Source of the DNA: an uncultured Prevotellaceae bacterium
GTDB taxonomy: Bacteria; Bacteroidota; Bacteroidia; Bacteroidales; Bacteroidaceae
Reading direction: 5' to 3'
Length of the DNA stretch: 64,000 nucleotides
NCBI GenBank assembly: GCA_900318685.1
Contig: ONLL01000025.1
Span: forward strand, 1 to 64,000
This document shows, in pieces, positions 49,969-58,196 of this stretch. The position numbers were made by a program, and so were the translations under genes. The notes below the pieces were generated by a model. It saw only the letters and a program-made list of their open reading frames with translations, made no database searches and had not been told where the DNA came from. How positions within the stretch are numbered: position 1 is the stretch's first letter; every line of letters starts with the position of its first letter.

Positions 49969-50358
49969 ATGAAATACAGAATCAAGAAAGAGACAAAACC
50001 AAAGCTGCCCACTTACGGCAAATACAAAGCTGTGGCGGTACATGAGCAGACCATCACTTCTGAACAGATCATCCAGGAGGCCGCCGAGTTGCACATCCTG
50101 AGCGAAGGGGTCATCACTGCTGTCGTCATGCGACTGTCGGAAGTCATCAACCGCCATCTGCGCAATGGCGACCGTGTACGTCTGCGCGACTGGGGCCTGA
50201 TGAAGCTCGAGATAGAGAGTGACAAGGTGGACAACCTCAGGGACTTCCGTGCCAAGAAGCACATCCGCGGCGTGCGTCTGCACTTCATACCCGAGAGTAA
50301 CGACGGCACACAGGCCCTTTACGACGGTATCACCTTCAAGAAAGACGTTTCTTTGTAG
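49969..50358 (+). CDS. HU/IHF-like DNA-binding protein (HU-HIG type)
   Basis: The 129-aa protein is a basic, HU-like chromosomal protein of the Bacteroidetes HU-HIG group (MKYRIKKETKPKLPTYGKY, then LSEVINRHLRNGDRVRLRDWGLMKLE). It probably bends DNA as a dimer; a sequence-specific role is possible. ATG at 49969 follows a strong promoter. It stands alone between the repeat region and the leftward pelA operon. Confidence 0.9.
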   Translation: MKYRIKKETKPKLPTYGKYKAVAVHEQTITSEQIIQEAAELHILSEGVITAVVMRLSEVINRHLRNGDRVRLRDWGLMKLEIESDKVDNLRDFRAKKHIRGVRLHFIPESNDGTQALYDGITFKKDVSL

Positions 50359-50665
50359 ACGAAGGGACGTTGTTTTCTAGACGAATGGACGAATGTACCA
50401 AAAACAATAATAATGAGGAAGACATTAAGTCGCTACTACGGTCGTAGCGTGCGGCCCGTGCGGGTTTCGTCTTCGATGTCAAGTTACTGATTCCACCAAT
50501 CATTGAAGGGACGGTCTTCTGATCCTCTGCGCTCGGCTCTGTGAAGGAGACACCATCATGCAGCTTGTTATCACCTTAAAGACTTCGAGGGTGATCTTTT
50601 CAGGGAGTTCTTCCCGCGGAGGACCCTTCTTGAGATTGGGAAAAGTGGGGACTTGTCGCTCAGCA
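50359..50665. other. Intergenic stretch with a possible C-terminal gene remnant
   Basis: About 300 bp between convergent genes. A 25-codon frame at 50413-50490 (MRKTLSRYYGRSVRPVRVS) resembles the end of larger Prevotella surface proteins. Otherwise no gene or clear terminator is seen. Confidence 0.4.
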
Positions 50666-51775
50666 TCAATGAGGTTGCTGGACGCGACAGAGCCAGTCGG
50701 GGAAGCGGTCGATGACGCGCTGGGGCGTGTTGCCATACCATGAGTAGCCGTTGCGACGCTCGTAGCCGATGTACTCGAGCGAGGGCTGGGGACGGCTGTC
50801 GCGGTCGCAGACGTAGGGCTCCTCGGTCTGCAGGTCGTAGTAGCGGGCCCAGATGTTGGAGCCGAAGTGATGCACCAGGCGCCGGTCGCGCTTGCCGTCG
50901 GCATTGACGAAATACTCTATCTGCATGTCTCTGATGACATGCTGCTGTAGCCACTCCACGGCCGACGATACTGCAGTGATGATGCTGTCGGAAGGCTCGG
51001 GCAGCGACATGAGCAGCTCGATGAGGGAAGTGGTCTCGTTGCTAGCGGTGAACGACGGCAGCTCGTAGGCACGGGCCTTGGCGGGGGCGAAGGTGAACTC
51101 GTCGTGCTGCTGGCACCAGACGGTGAGCCGTCCGTCCTTCTTGATCTGACAGCGCAGGATGCAGGAGATGCCTCGCTGGAAAGCGTCACGCGCACGGTCG
51201 TTGTACTTGTCGCTGAGCTTCAGGGCATCGTAGGGAGCCTTGCCCTCGTAGATGTCGCGCAGGAGCGTCATCACGTTGTACATGGCGTTGTCGTTGAAGG
51301 TGATGTGATTGTAGTAAGGCGGGCGTCCCTGACTGTCGTTGGGCCGGAGGGGATAGAACTGCGGCCAGCCGCCATTGGCATACTGGGCCTCGAGCAGATA
51401 GTCGAGCGCGCGCATAAATGCCTTGCGGTGGTCCTTCCGGCCCGTAGCGGCATAGGTCTTGGCCAGGAACTGCATCTCGGTGATGGTGGCGCCATTGTCG
51501 ATGGTGGCTCCGATGCCGTCGCCCTGGATCTGGGCGAGCACCTCCTGCCGCTCACGCAGCTTATCGCCTGAGGCAGGGAGGTTCCAGTCGATGTTCTTCG
51601 TCCATCCGCCGCTGGGATACTGGTATTTCATCACTGAGTCGGCAATGCTCTGTGCCTGGGGCGTGGCGTACCACTCGGCAGGCATTCGCAGCAGGCCCTT
51701 GAACGACATCGTGGGCTGTGCCATAAAAGAGGTGGCGGCCAACAGAGCCACCACCATAGATATTAGTTTTCTCAT
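50666..51775 (-). CDS. pelA: Secreted pectate lyase (polysaccharide lyase family 10)
   Basis: The 369-aa enzyme has a signal peptide (ending ATSFMAQ) and PL10 features: MKYQYPSGGWTKNIDW, QYANGGWPQFYPLR and the DNAMYNVMTLLRDI region with probable calcium ligands. It cleaves pectate by beta-elimination. The start overlaps the CotH gene stop by 4 bp. Confidence 0.9.
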   Translation of the reverse strand: MRKLISMVVALLAATSFMAQPTMSFKGLLRMPAEWYATPQAQSIADSVMKYQYPSGGWTKNIDWNLPASGDKLRERQEVLAQIQGDGIGATIDNGATITEMQFLAKTYAATGRKDHRKAFMRALDYLLEAQYANGGWPQFYPLRPNDSQGRPPYYNHITFNDNAMYNVMTLLRDIYEGKAPYDALKLSDKYNDRARDAFQRGISCILRCQIKKDGRLTVWCQQHDEFTFAPAKARAYELPSFTASNETTSLIELLMSLPEPSDSIITAVSSAVEWLQQHVIRDMQIEYFVNADGKRDRRLVHHFGSNIWARYYDLQTEEPYVCDRDSRPQPSLEYIGYERRNGYSWYGNTPQRVIDRFPDWLCRVQQPH

Positions 51776-54675
51776 TTCCTAACGATTTTCTTTCCGTTGC
51801 AGATGTAAACACCGGCAGGCAACTGGTCGAAGCCGTCGAGCGAGCCAACTCGCTGTCCCTTGAGGTCGTAGACCAAATCCTGCAGCCCACCGCCCGGGTA
51901 GGCATCGATGCTCGTCACGGCATTGGGCAGGGAAGCGATGTCGAAGCGCTTGGTGTCGAGGTAGTTCATGCGACGGGTGAACCAGTCGTCGAGGTAGGCC
52001 ATCTCTTCGTCGAAGTCGAGCCTGCGGCCAGCCACATCGCTGTCGTAGCTCCACTTGTCGTACTCGCGCTGGGCGGCACCACACATCTTGAACTCGTCGA
52101 GGTAGGTGCGGAAGCGGTCGAGGATGCTCTCGGTGGCCAGATAGCCCTCGCGCAGGTCACGATAGCGGGTGCGCACCTTCATGTTGAAGTCTTCGGCATT
52201 GGTGTCGCGCAACCGCTTGAAGAGGTTGTAGTCGCCATGCTCGTAGTTGGCAATGAATCGGGCATAGTCCTGCTCGGGCCCGAGGAACGACTGATGATAG
52301 TAGTCGTCGCTCCAGCGCTGTCCGCAGGTGGCATCCATATCCCACACGCCGAGCGTGATCTTCTTCGACTTCTGCTTGTCGTAGACGGCGAAGTACATGT
52401 TCTTGCCGTGATTGTCGGTGGAGAGGATGGTCTCCATGAGGATGTAGTAGTCGATGACGACGGGCAGATCGAAATACTCGATGAAGTAACGCTTAAAATC
52501 ATCGTCGCTGGCATAGCACACGAAGTCGACGGCATTGTAGAGCGTGGACCAGTCGGTGGGCATGACGTCCTCGAGGTCGGGATACTTGGTCTGGTAGCTG
52601 TCCCACATATCGCTGTACTCATTGGGATCGGAGAGGAAGTCCTTGGGATAATAGCCGCCGTCGGGCCTGGTGCCCATGAAAGTGGCGAAGCTCCAGTCCT
52701 TCGACTTCCACAGCTGCCCGTGGATGGTGTTGTCGGTCTCGTCGTACTTGGCCAGCCTCATCTGCTTGCGGTCCATGTTCTCGGTCATGCAGTAGATGCC
52801 GCGATACTCGTCGTTGAGGATGAGCTCGACGAAATGTCCGCGGCTGCCCGACAGTGCCTTCGACTCCTGACGGATATAGTAGGGCGGCGTGCAATAGTCG
52901 TTCCAGAGGTCGGTGAGCACGCGGTTGCGTATGCGGCTCATGTCGACCTGGCAGGACTCGAGTATCCACGAGTTGTCGTTGCGCAGTCCGAAGAACTTCT
53001 TCTCGAGCTTCTCGCCGTTCTCGTCGAGCAGCTTCACGTGGTAGTTGCGCTTGTGCTTGCCGTTGCTGTTGGTGATGCCGCCACGCCACTTTGCCTTCAT
53101 GTGCAGCGTCTCGGGTGCCACCTTGTCGGGCTCATGCACGATGATGCTTCCCTCTGAATAGTTGTTGCTGAACGAGCCATAGAGCTTCACCACCGGCAGC
53201 GAGGTGAAGGTGATCTCCTTCTCGACCACCGAGCCGTCGTCGCCAATGACGCGGAACTGATAGGTGCGCTCGCCACGGACGGTTTTGAAACGATAGCTGC
53301 TGCCCGGCTCAACGGTAGTGCCGTCGATGCTCAGATGGCCGAAGCCAGAGCGCGGCTCGTAGGCAATGGTGGCTGTATACTCCTGCTCGAAATGCTCGAG
53401 CGGAAGGGTGCAGAGATAGAGGTTGAGTGACTCTACCCACACCAGCGAGCGCTCGTCGATGGTGAGTCCTTTGAGGGCACGGGCCAGCGGGTCGATGGAT
53501 GCCATCGAGCTGGTGCTCTTGCGCAGCTCCTCCAGCGCGTAGAAGTTATCGCCGGCCTGGGTGATCATCGCATCGATCTCGCCTGGGGAGAAGAAGTCGC
53601 TCAGCTCCACGCGCACCTTGGCCTTCTCGCCAGCTATCAGCTCATCCTCGGTGCCCTTGAACAAGAGGCGGAAATTGTCGCAGGCCACCCAGTTGGCATT
53701 GGTGCGTTCGACGCTGATACCCAACTTGATACCTCCCATAGCATCGAGTGCCACGTCAACGCTGAACGTCTGCGGCTTCTCGTTGTTGGTGCCGGCCTCC
53801 GTGCGCGAATCATTGGCAAAGAGGTAGACGCCGCGGCCCACCTGCTCCTGCTGTCCGCCCCACCAGCCGCCTCCCGACGACTGACGCACGGAGATGATGT
53901 CGGCCATCAGGGTGTAGGATCCGGCGGGAAGATTGGCCAGCTGCTGATAGATCTTGCAATTGGAGAGAGCCCCCTGCCCTACCCAGCGCTCGAGGAAAGG
54001 CGACACCACGTAGGCATCGCCATTGTAATAATCGCCGAAGCCGGGGTCGGTCCACACGCTGCCCTCGAACGACCATCCGTCGGGCGACTCCGTGGTGGCA
54101 TCGACCCATGAGCTGACCTCGAAGGCATAGCCCAGATCATTGGGCTGTGATTCCCTAACGCGGTTGCCCTCCTCATCGAGGAAGTAGAACTGCTGGTTCT
54201 GATTGCCCCATCCATTGTTGGAATAGGTACCGACACAGTAGCTGTCGACGCGCACGTCCCAGATATGGTCGTTCTGGTAGAGGTTGCGGATGACGTAGTT
54301 GCCATTATCCATCTGGACGATGAGCCACTGCGACTTTTCGCCGTCCAGCTCGTCGGTCATGCAGACATAGCGGCGCAGCTCGGGTGAGTCCTGGCGCACA
54401 CCGTCGTAGGTGATATACTGACCAGTCTTGGCATTCTGGATGTTGAAGGTCAGCATGTCGTCGGAAGTAAAGATCCAGTAGCTCTCGTCGCTCTGCGTGC
54501 CGCTGTTCTGATAAAAGAGCGGGGTGTTACGCCCCAGAGTAGCGCCATCGACCACGCATCCCTGCGTGAACTGCTGGCACACAATTTGATAGCGCTGGCC
54601 AGCCTCGAAATGGGGTGATGCCCAGAGGCTGGCAGCGCTTAATAAAGTTAGTAATAGTAGCTGTAGACGTTTCAT
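51772..54675 (-). CDS. Secreted CotH-kinase-family protein with C-terminal sorting domain
   Basis: The 967-aa protein has a signal peptide (MKRLQLLLLTLLSAASLWA), N-terminal beta-sandwich regions, and a CotH domain from about 530 (KAKWRGGITNSNGKHKRNYHVKL would be the start; here given as WRGGITNSNG, then SWILESCQVDMSRIRNRV). The C-terminus YDLKGQRVG to GVYICNGKKIVRK resembles the sorting tails on secreted Prevotella proteins. CotH proteins are protein kinase-like; the substrate is unknown. The ATG at 54675 is preferred over a TTG at 54693. It overlaps pelA by 4 bp, suggesting joint expression. Confidence 0.9.
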   Translation of the reverse strand: MKRLQLLLLTLLSAASLWASPHFEAGQRYQIVCQQFTQGCVVDGATLGRNTPLFYQNSGTQSDESYWIFTSDDMLTFNIQNAKTGQYITYDGVRQDSPELRRYVCMTDELDGEKSQWLIVQMDNGNYVIRNLYQNDHIWDVRVDSYCVGTYSNNGWGNQNQQFYFLDEEGNRVRESQPNDLGYAFEVSSWVDATTESPDGWSFEGSVWTDPGFGDYYNGDAYVVSPFLERWVGQGALSNCKIYQQLANLPAGSYTLMADIISVRQSSGGGWWGGQQEQVGRGVYLFANDSRTEAGTNNEKPQTFSVDVALDAMGGIKLGISVERTNANWVACDNFRLLFKGTEDELIAGEKAKVRVELSDFFSPGEIDAMITQAGDNFYALEELRKSTSSMASIDPLARALKGLTIDERSLVWVESLNLYLCTLPLEHFEQEYTATIAYEPRSGFGHLSIDGTTVEPGSSYRFKTVRGERTYQFRVIGDDGSVVEKEITFTSLPVVKLYGSFSNNYSEGSIIVHEPDKVAPETLHMKAKWRGGITNSNGKHKRNYHVKLLDENGEKLEKKFFGLRNDNSWILESCQVDMSRIRNRVLTDLWNDYCTPPYYIRQESKALSGSRGHFVELILNDEYRGIYCMTENMDRKQMRLAKYDETDNTIHGQLWKSKDWSFATFMGTRPDGGYYPKDFLSDPNEYSDMWDSYQTKYPDLEDVMPTDWSTLYNAVDFVCYASDDDFKRYFIEYFDLPVVIDYYILMETILSTDNHGKNMYFAVYDKQKSKKITLGVWDMDATCGQRWSDDYYHQSFLGPEQDYARFIANYEHGDYNLFKRLRDTNAEDFNMKVRTRYRDLREGYLATESILDRFRTYLDEFKMCGAAQREYDKWSYDSDVAGRRLDFDEEMAYLDDWFTRRMNYLDTKRFDIASLPNAVTSIDAYPGGGLQDLVYDLKGQRVGSLDGFDQLPAGVYICNGKKIVRK

Positions 54676-54689
54676 AATGGCGGGACGTT

Positions 54690-55970
54690 TCAATAGGCGA
54701 AGAGCGGATAGGCCTTCATGGTCTCGTTGACACGCTGACGCACGCTGGCAATAACCTCTTCGTTGGTGGGGTCGTTGAGCACTTCCTCGATCAGCTCGGC
54801 AATGAGCACCATCAGGTCTTCCTTCGCACCACGGGTGGTGATGGCAGGTGTGCCCAGGCGGATGCCACTGGTCTGGAAGGCCGAGCGAGTGTCGAAGGGC
54901 ACCATGTTCTTGTTCACCGTGATGTCGGCTGCCACGAGGGCGTTCTCAGCCACCTTACCCGTCAGCTCGGGATACTTCGGGCGCAGGTCGACAAGCATGG
55001 AGTGGTTGTCGGTGCCGCCGCTGACGATGGCGAAGCCGCGCTTGATGAGCTCATCGGCCAGCACCTTGGCGTTCTTCTGCACCTGCACGGCCCATTCCTT
55101 GAACTCGGGCTGCAGTGCCTCGCCGAAGGCCACGGCCTTGGCAGCGATGACATGCTCGAGCGGACCACCCTGCTGTCCGGGGAACACTGCCGAGTTGAGC
55201 AGTGCCGACATCATCTTGATTTCTCCCTTCGGAGTCTTCAGGCCCCAGGGATTCTCAAAGTCCTTACCCATCAGGATGATACCGCCACGAGGGCCGCGGA
55301 GGGTCTTGTGCGTGGTAGAGGTGACGATGTGGGCATACTTCACGGGATTGTCGAGCAGTCCGGCTGCGATGAGTCCTGCAGGATGAGCCATGTCGATCAT
55401 GAGCAGGGCACCCACCTTGTCGGCAATCTCACGCATACGCTTGTAGTCCCACTCACGGCTGTAGGCCGATCCGCCGCCGATGATGAGCTTCGGCTGATGC
55501 TCGATGGCCAGCTGCTCCATCTCGTCGTAGTCCACGCGTCCGGTCTCCTTGTTCAGGTTGTAGCCGACAGGCTTATAGAGGATACCACTCGTGTTGACCA
55601 GCGAGCCGTGACTCAGGTGTCCGCCATGAGCCAGGTTCAGACCCATAAAGGTGTCGCCGGGCTTCAGCACTGCCAGAAGGACTGCGGCGTTGGCCTGGGC
55701 TCCGGAGTGGGGCTGCACATTGGCATACTCGGCATCGAAGAGCTTGCAGACACGCTCGATGGCGAGGCGCTCGACCTCGTCCACCACCTGACAGCCACCG
55801 TAGTAGCGCTTGCCAGGATAGCCCTCGGCATACTTGTTGGTCAGCCATGAGCCCATGGCCTGCATCACCTCGTCGCTGACGAAGTTCTCGCTGGCAATCA
55901 GTTCAATACCCTTCAGCTGGCGCTGATGTTCTCGCTCAATCATCTCGAAGATGGCGTTGTCTCTTTTCAT
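54690..55970 (-). CDS. glyA: Serine hydroxymethyltransferase
   Basis: GlyA interconverts serine and glycine and supplies one-carbon units, using PLP and tetrahydrofolate. The 426-aa protein has [20 protein letters not shown] near the start and the PLP lysine in [15 protein letters not shown]. The ATG at 55970 was chosen because an upstream ATG at 56003 lies too close to the promoter. The CotH gene follows after 14 bp. Confidence 0.97.
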   Translation of the reverse strand: MKRDNAIFEMIEREHQRQLKGIELIASENFVSDEVMQAMGSWLTNKYAEGYPGKRYYGGCQVVDEVERLAIERVCKLFDAEYANVQPHSGAQANAAVLLAVLKPGDTFMGLNLAHGGHLSHGSLVNTSGILYKPVGYNLNKETGRVDYDEMEQLAIEHQPKLIIGGGSAYSREWDYKRMREIADKVGALLMIDMAHPAGLIAAGLLDNPVKYAHIVTSTTHKTLRGPRGGIILMGKDFENPWGLKTPKGEIKMMSALLNSAVFPGQQGGPLEHVIAAKAVAFGEALQPEFKEWAVQVQKNAKVLADELIKRGFAIVSGGTDNHSMLVDLRPKYPELTGKVAENALVAADITVNKNMVPFDTRSAFQTSGIRLGTPAITTRGAKEDLMVLIAELIEEVLNDPTNEEVIASVRQRVNETMKAYPLFAY

Positions 55971-56011
55971 TGTTGTAGTGATGGAATTAAAATGATATGA
56001 CATTTAGGCTG

Positions 56012-56019
56012 CAAAGTTA
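56012..56019 (-). promoter_or_regulatory. Bacteroidetes -7 box for glyA
   Basis: CAAAGTTA reads TAACTTTG on the minus strand, 42 bp before the chosen start. Confidence 0.7.
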
Positions 56020-56064
56020 CGAATTTTATTTCAATCAGCCAAGTAATTCGTCGAAAAACATCAA

Positions 56065-56094
56065 GAGTGCGAGAAGGCCTTGCCCCTCGCACTC
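56065..56094 (-). terminator. Hairpin after glutamate dehydrogenase
   Basis: GAGTGCGAG (56065-56073) pairs with CTCGCACTC (56086-56094), 35 bp after the stop. The T-tract is broken. Confidence 0.6.
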
Positions 56095-56128
56095 CATTAT
56101 TTTGTGTTTGGTTGTGGTAAGCGTTAAG

Positions 56129-57466
56129 TTACACGATGCCCTGAGCCATCATGGCCTTGGCCACCTTCATGAATCCTGCCACGTTGGCACCCTTCACATA
56201 GTTGATGTAGCCGTCGGGCTGAGTGCCATACTTCACGCAGTTCTCGTGAATGTCGTTCATGATGCGCTTCAAATAGTCGTCGACCTCCTTGGCTGTCCAG
56301 CTCAGACGCTCGGAGTTCTGGCTCATCTCAAGTCCGCTCACGGATACACCGCCGGCATTGGAAGCCTTACCAGGAGCATAGAGCAGCTTAGCCTCCTGGA
56401 AGATCTTAATGGCCTCAGGCAGCGAAGGCATGTTGGCACCCTCGGCCACGGCAATGATGCCATTGTTGACCAGAGCCTGAGCCTCCTCACCGTTGATCTC
56501 ATTCTGAGTGGCGCAAGGCAGGGCGATGTCGGCCTTCTCATACCAGGGACGCATTCCCTCGTGATACTGAGCCGTGGGATACTCCTCGACGTACTCCTTG
56601 ATACGTCCGCGCTCAACGTTCTTCAGCTCCATGATGTAGTCGAGCTTCTCACGATCGATGCCGTCGGGATCGTAGATATAGCCGTCGCTGTCGCTCATCG
56701 TCATGACGGTAGCACCCAGCTGGAGGCACTTCTCGGCAGCATACTGAGCCACGTTTCCTGCACCAGAGATAAGCACCTTCTTGCCCTTGAGCTCAATGCC
56801 GCGAGTAGCCAGCATCGAAGTGAGGAAGTAGACGCAGCCATAGCCCGTAGCCTCAGGACGGATGAGTGAGCCGCCGAAGGGAATACCCTTACCGGTGAGT
56901 ACGCCCTGGAACTGATGGGTCAGCTTCTTGTACTGTCCGAAGAGATAGCCTACCTCACGTCCGCCGACGCCGATGTCACCTGCAGGTACGTCCTCATCGG
57001 GACCGATGTGGCGATACAGCTCGTTCATGAAAGCCTGGCAGAAACGCATCACCTCAGCATCGCTCTTGCCACGAGGCGAGAAGTCGGAGCCACCCTTGGC
57101 ACCGCCCATAGGCAGCGTGGTCAGCGAGTTCTTGAATGTCTGCTCAAAAGCCAGGAACTTCAGAATACCCAGGTTTACGCTCTTGTGATAGCGGATACCA
57201 CCTTTGTACGGGCCAATGGCGTTGTTGTGCTGGATGCGGTAGCCCATGTTGGTCTGAACCTGTCCCTTGTCATCAACCCAGGTGACACGAAACTCCATCA
57301 CTCTGTCGGGAATGCAAAGGCGCTCGATGAGATTCGACTTCTCGAACTCAGGATGCTTGTTGTACTCCTCCTCAATTGTAGGAAGAACTTGACTCACGGC
57401 CTGGATGTACTCAGGCTCATTGGGAAAACGCTGCTGGAGCATTTCTACTACTTGTTGAGCATTCAT
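56129..57466 (-). CDS. gdhA: NADP-type glutamate dehydrogenase
   Basis: Glutamate dehydrogenase aminates 2-oxoglutarate, assimilating ammonia. The 445-aa protein has the catalytic PMGGAKGGSDF segment, GPDEDVPAGDIGVGGREVGY and a Rossmann loop SGAGNVAQYAAEK. The length fits the hexameric NADP-dependent type. It is monocistronic, with a TAACTTTG box at 57531-57538. Confidence 0.96.
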   Translation of the reverse strand: MNAQQVVEMLQQRFPNEPEYIQAVSQVLPTIEEEYNKHPEFEKSNLIERLCIPDRVMEFRVTWVDDKGQVQTNMGYRIQHNNAIGPYKGGIRYHKSVNLGILKFLAFEQTFKNSLTTLPMGGAKGGSDFSPRGKSDAEVMRFCQAFMNELYRHIGPDEDVPAGDIGVGGREVGYLFGQYKKLTHQFQGVLTGKGIPFGGSLIRPEATGYGCVYFLTSMLATRGIELKGKKVLISGAGNVAQYAAEKCLQLGATVMTMSDSDGYIYDPDGIDREKLDYIMELKNVERGRIKEYVEEYPTAQYHEGMRPWYEKADIALPCATQNEINGEEAQALVNNGIIAVAEGANMPSLPEAIKIFQEAKLLYAPGKASNAGGVSVSGLEMSQNSERLSWTAKEVDDYLKRIMNDIHENCVKYGTQPDGYINYVKGANVAGFMKVAKAMMAQGIV

Positions 57467-57530
57467 AATCTTTTACCTTTAAATTGAACTATAATTAAGA
57501 CTTTATTTATTGGCTCTGAATTACAGGTTG

Positions 57531-57538
57531 CAAAGTTA
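57531..57538 (-). promoter_or_regulatory. Bacteroidetes -7 box for gdhA
   Basis: CAAAGTTA reads TAACTTTG on the minus strand, 65 bp before the gdhA start. Confidence 0.7.
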
Positions 57539-57619
57539 AAGCAAAAAAACGAATCCCGCAACAATTTATCCGAAAAAATAAAGAAATGGTATCAAAATGT
57601 TACGATTTAATGATTTTCG

Positions 57620-58081
57620 TCAACCATTTGACATCATCCGGCGCTCTTTTGGTTTCATTTTGGCATACACGCGCCATTCGTTTGCCCCATTCTGGCACTT
57701 ATCCAGGTAATCTTCGTCATACATATGCTTGTAGGCCTCCATCTCGAAGGGGTTCAGATAGTAGGACGCATTGCGCATATACCGGTTTTGAGGCCATGCC
57801 CGCAAGCTATACCATATATATAATGTATAGTAGCAGAGCCAGGAGTTGTGTGTCGACTGTGCCTGACGCAGATGGATGGTCTCGTGTCTTTTCAAGCTGC
57901 CCCCGTATTTGTTGATGCGGTCGGCTTCCTCCTTGGTATGGGCAAGAATAAAGCCGAAAAACATCATTGCGTCGTAGTTGCGGCGCAGCCAGAAGCCCTC
58001 CTTCACTGCCGTCATATCGACGATGCGACTGGGGCGGCGGGCCCTCATCATCAGCCAAAACAGTTTGAACGGGTTGTTCAT
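57620..58081 (-). CDS. Conserved hypothetical protein with HExxH motif
   Basis: The 153-aa protein was not recognised. It is basic and aromatic-rich. Its most notable feature is KRHETIHLRQAQ (about 68-79), which contains an HExxH zinc-peptidase-type motif. A downstream NPFEMEAYKHM could offer the third ligand as in gluzincins. No signal peptide is seen, though an N-terminal hydrophobic stretch is present. It is monocistronic, flanked by the gdhA promoter and the foldase gene. Peptidase activity is only a possibility. Confidence 0.8.
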   Translation of the reverse strand: MNNPFKLFWLMMRARRPSRIVDMTAVKEGFWLRRNYDAMMFFGFILAHTKEEADRINKYGGSLKRHETIHLRQAQSTHNSWLCYYTLYIWYSLRAWPQNRYMRNASYYLNPFEMEAYKHMYDEDYLDKCQNGANEWRVYAKMKPKERRMMSNG

Positions 58082-58135
58082 CAGTAATCGCTAAACCTCA
58101 GGATGAAAAGACGATTCTAGTTATGTTAATGAAAA

Positions 58136-58167
58136 CAGGCTGGCGTACCAGAGAGGACGCCAGCCTG
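58136..58167 (-). terminator. Intrinsic terminator of the SurA/PpiD-like gene
   Basis: CAGGCTGGCGT pairs perfectly with ACGCCAGCCTG; on the minus strand a short T-tract (TTTTC) follows. Confidence 0.85.
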
Positions 58168-58196
58168 CTGCTGTCATTGGGAAGGGATGCAGGACT

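Noticed and set aside
50500..50904. Minus-strand frame extending past pelA
   Set aside because: It is out of frame with the pectate lyase, whose own stop gives the normal length; the extension has no recognisable domain.
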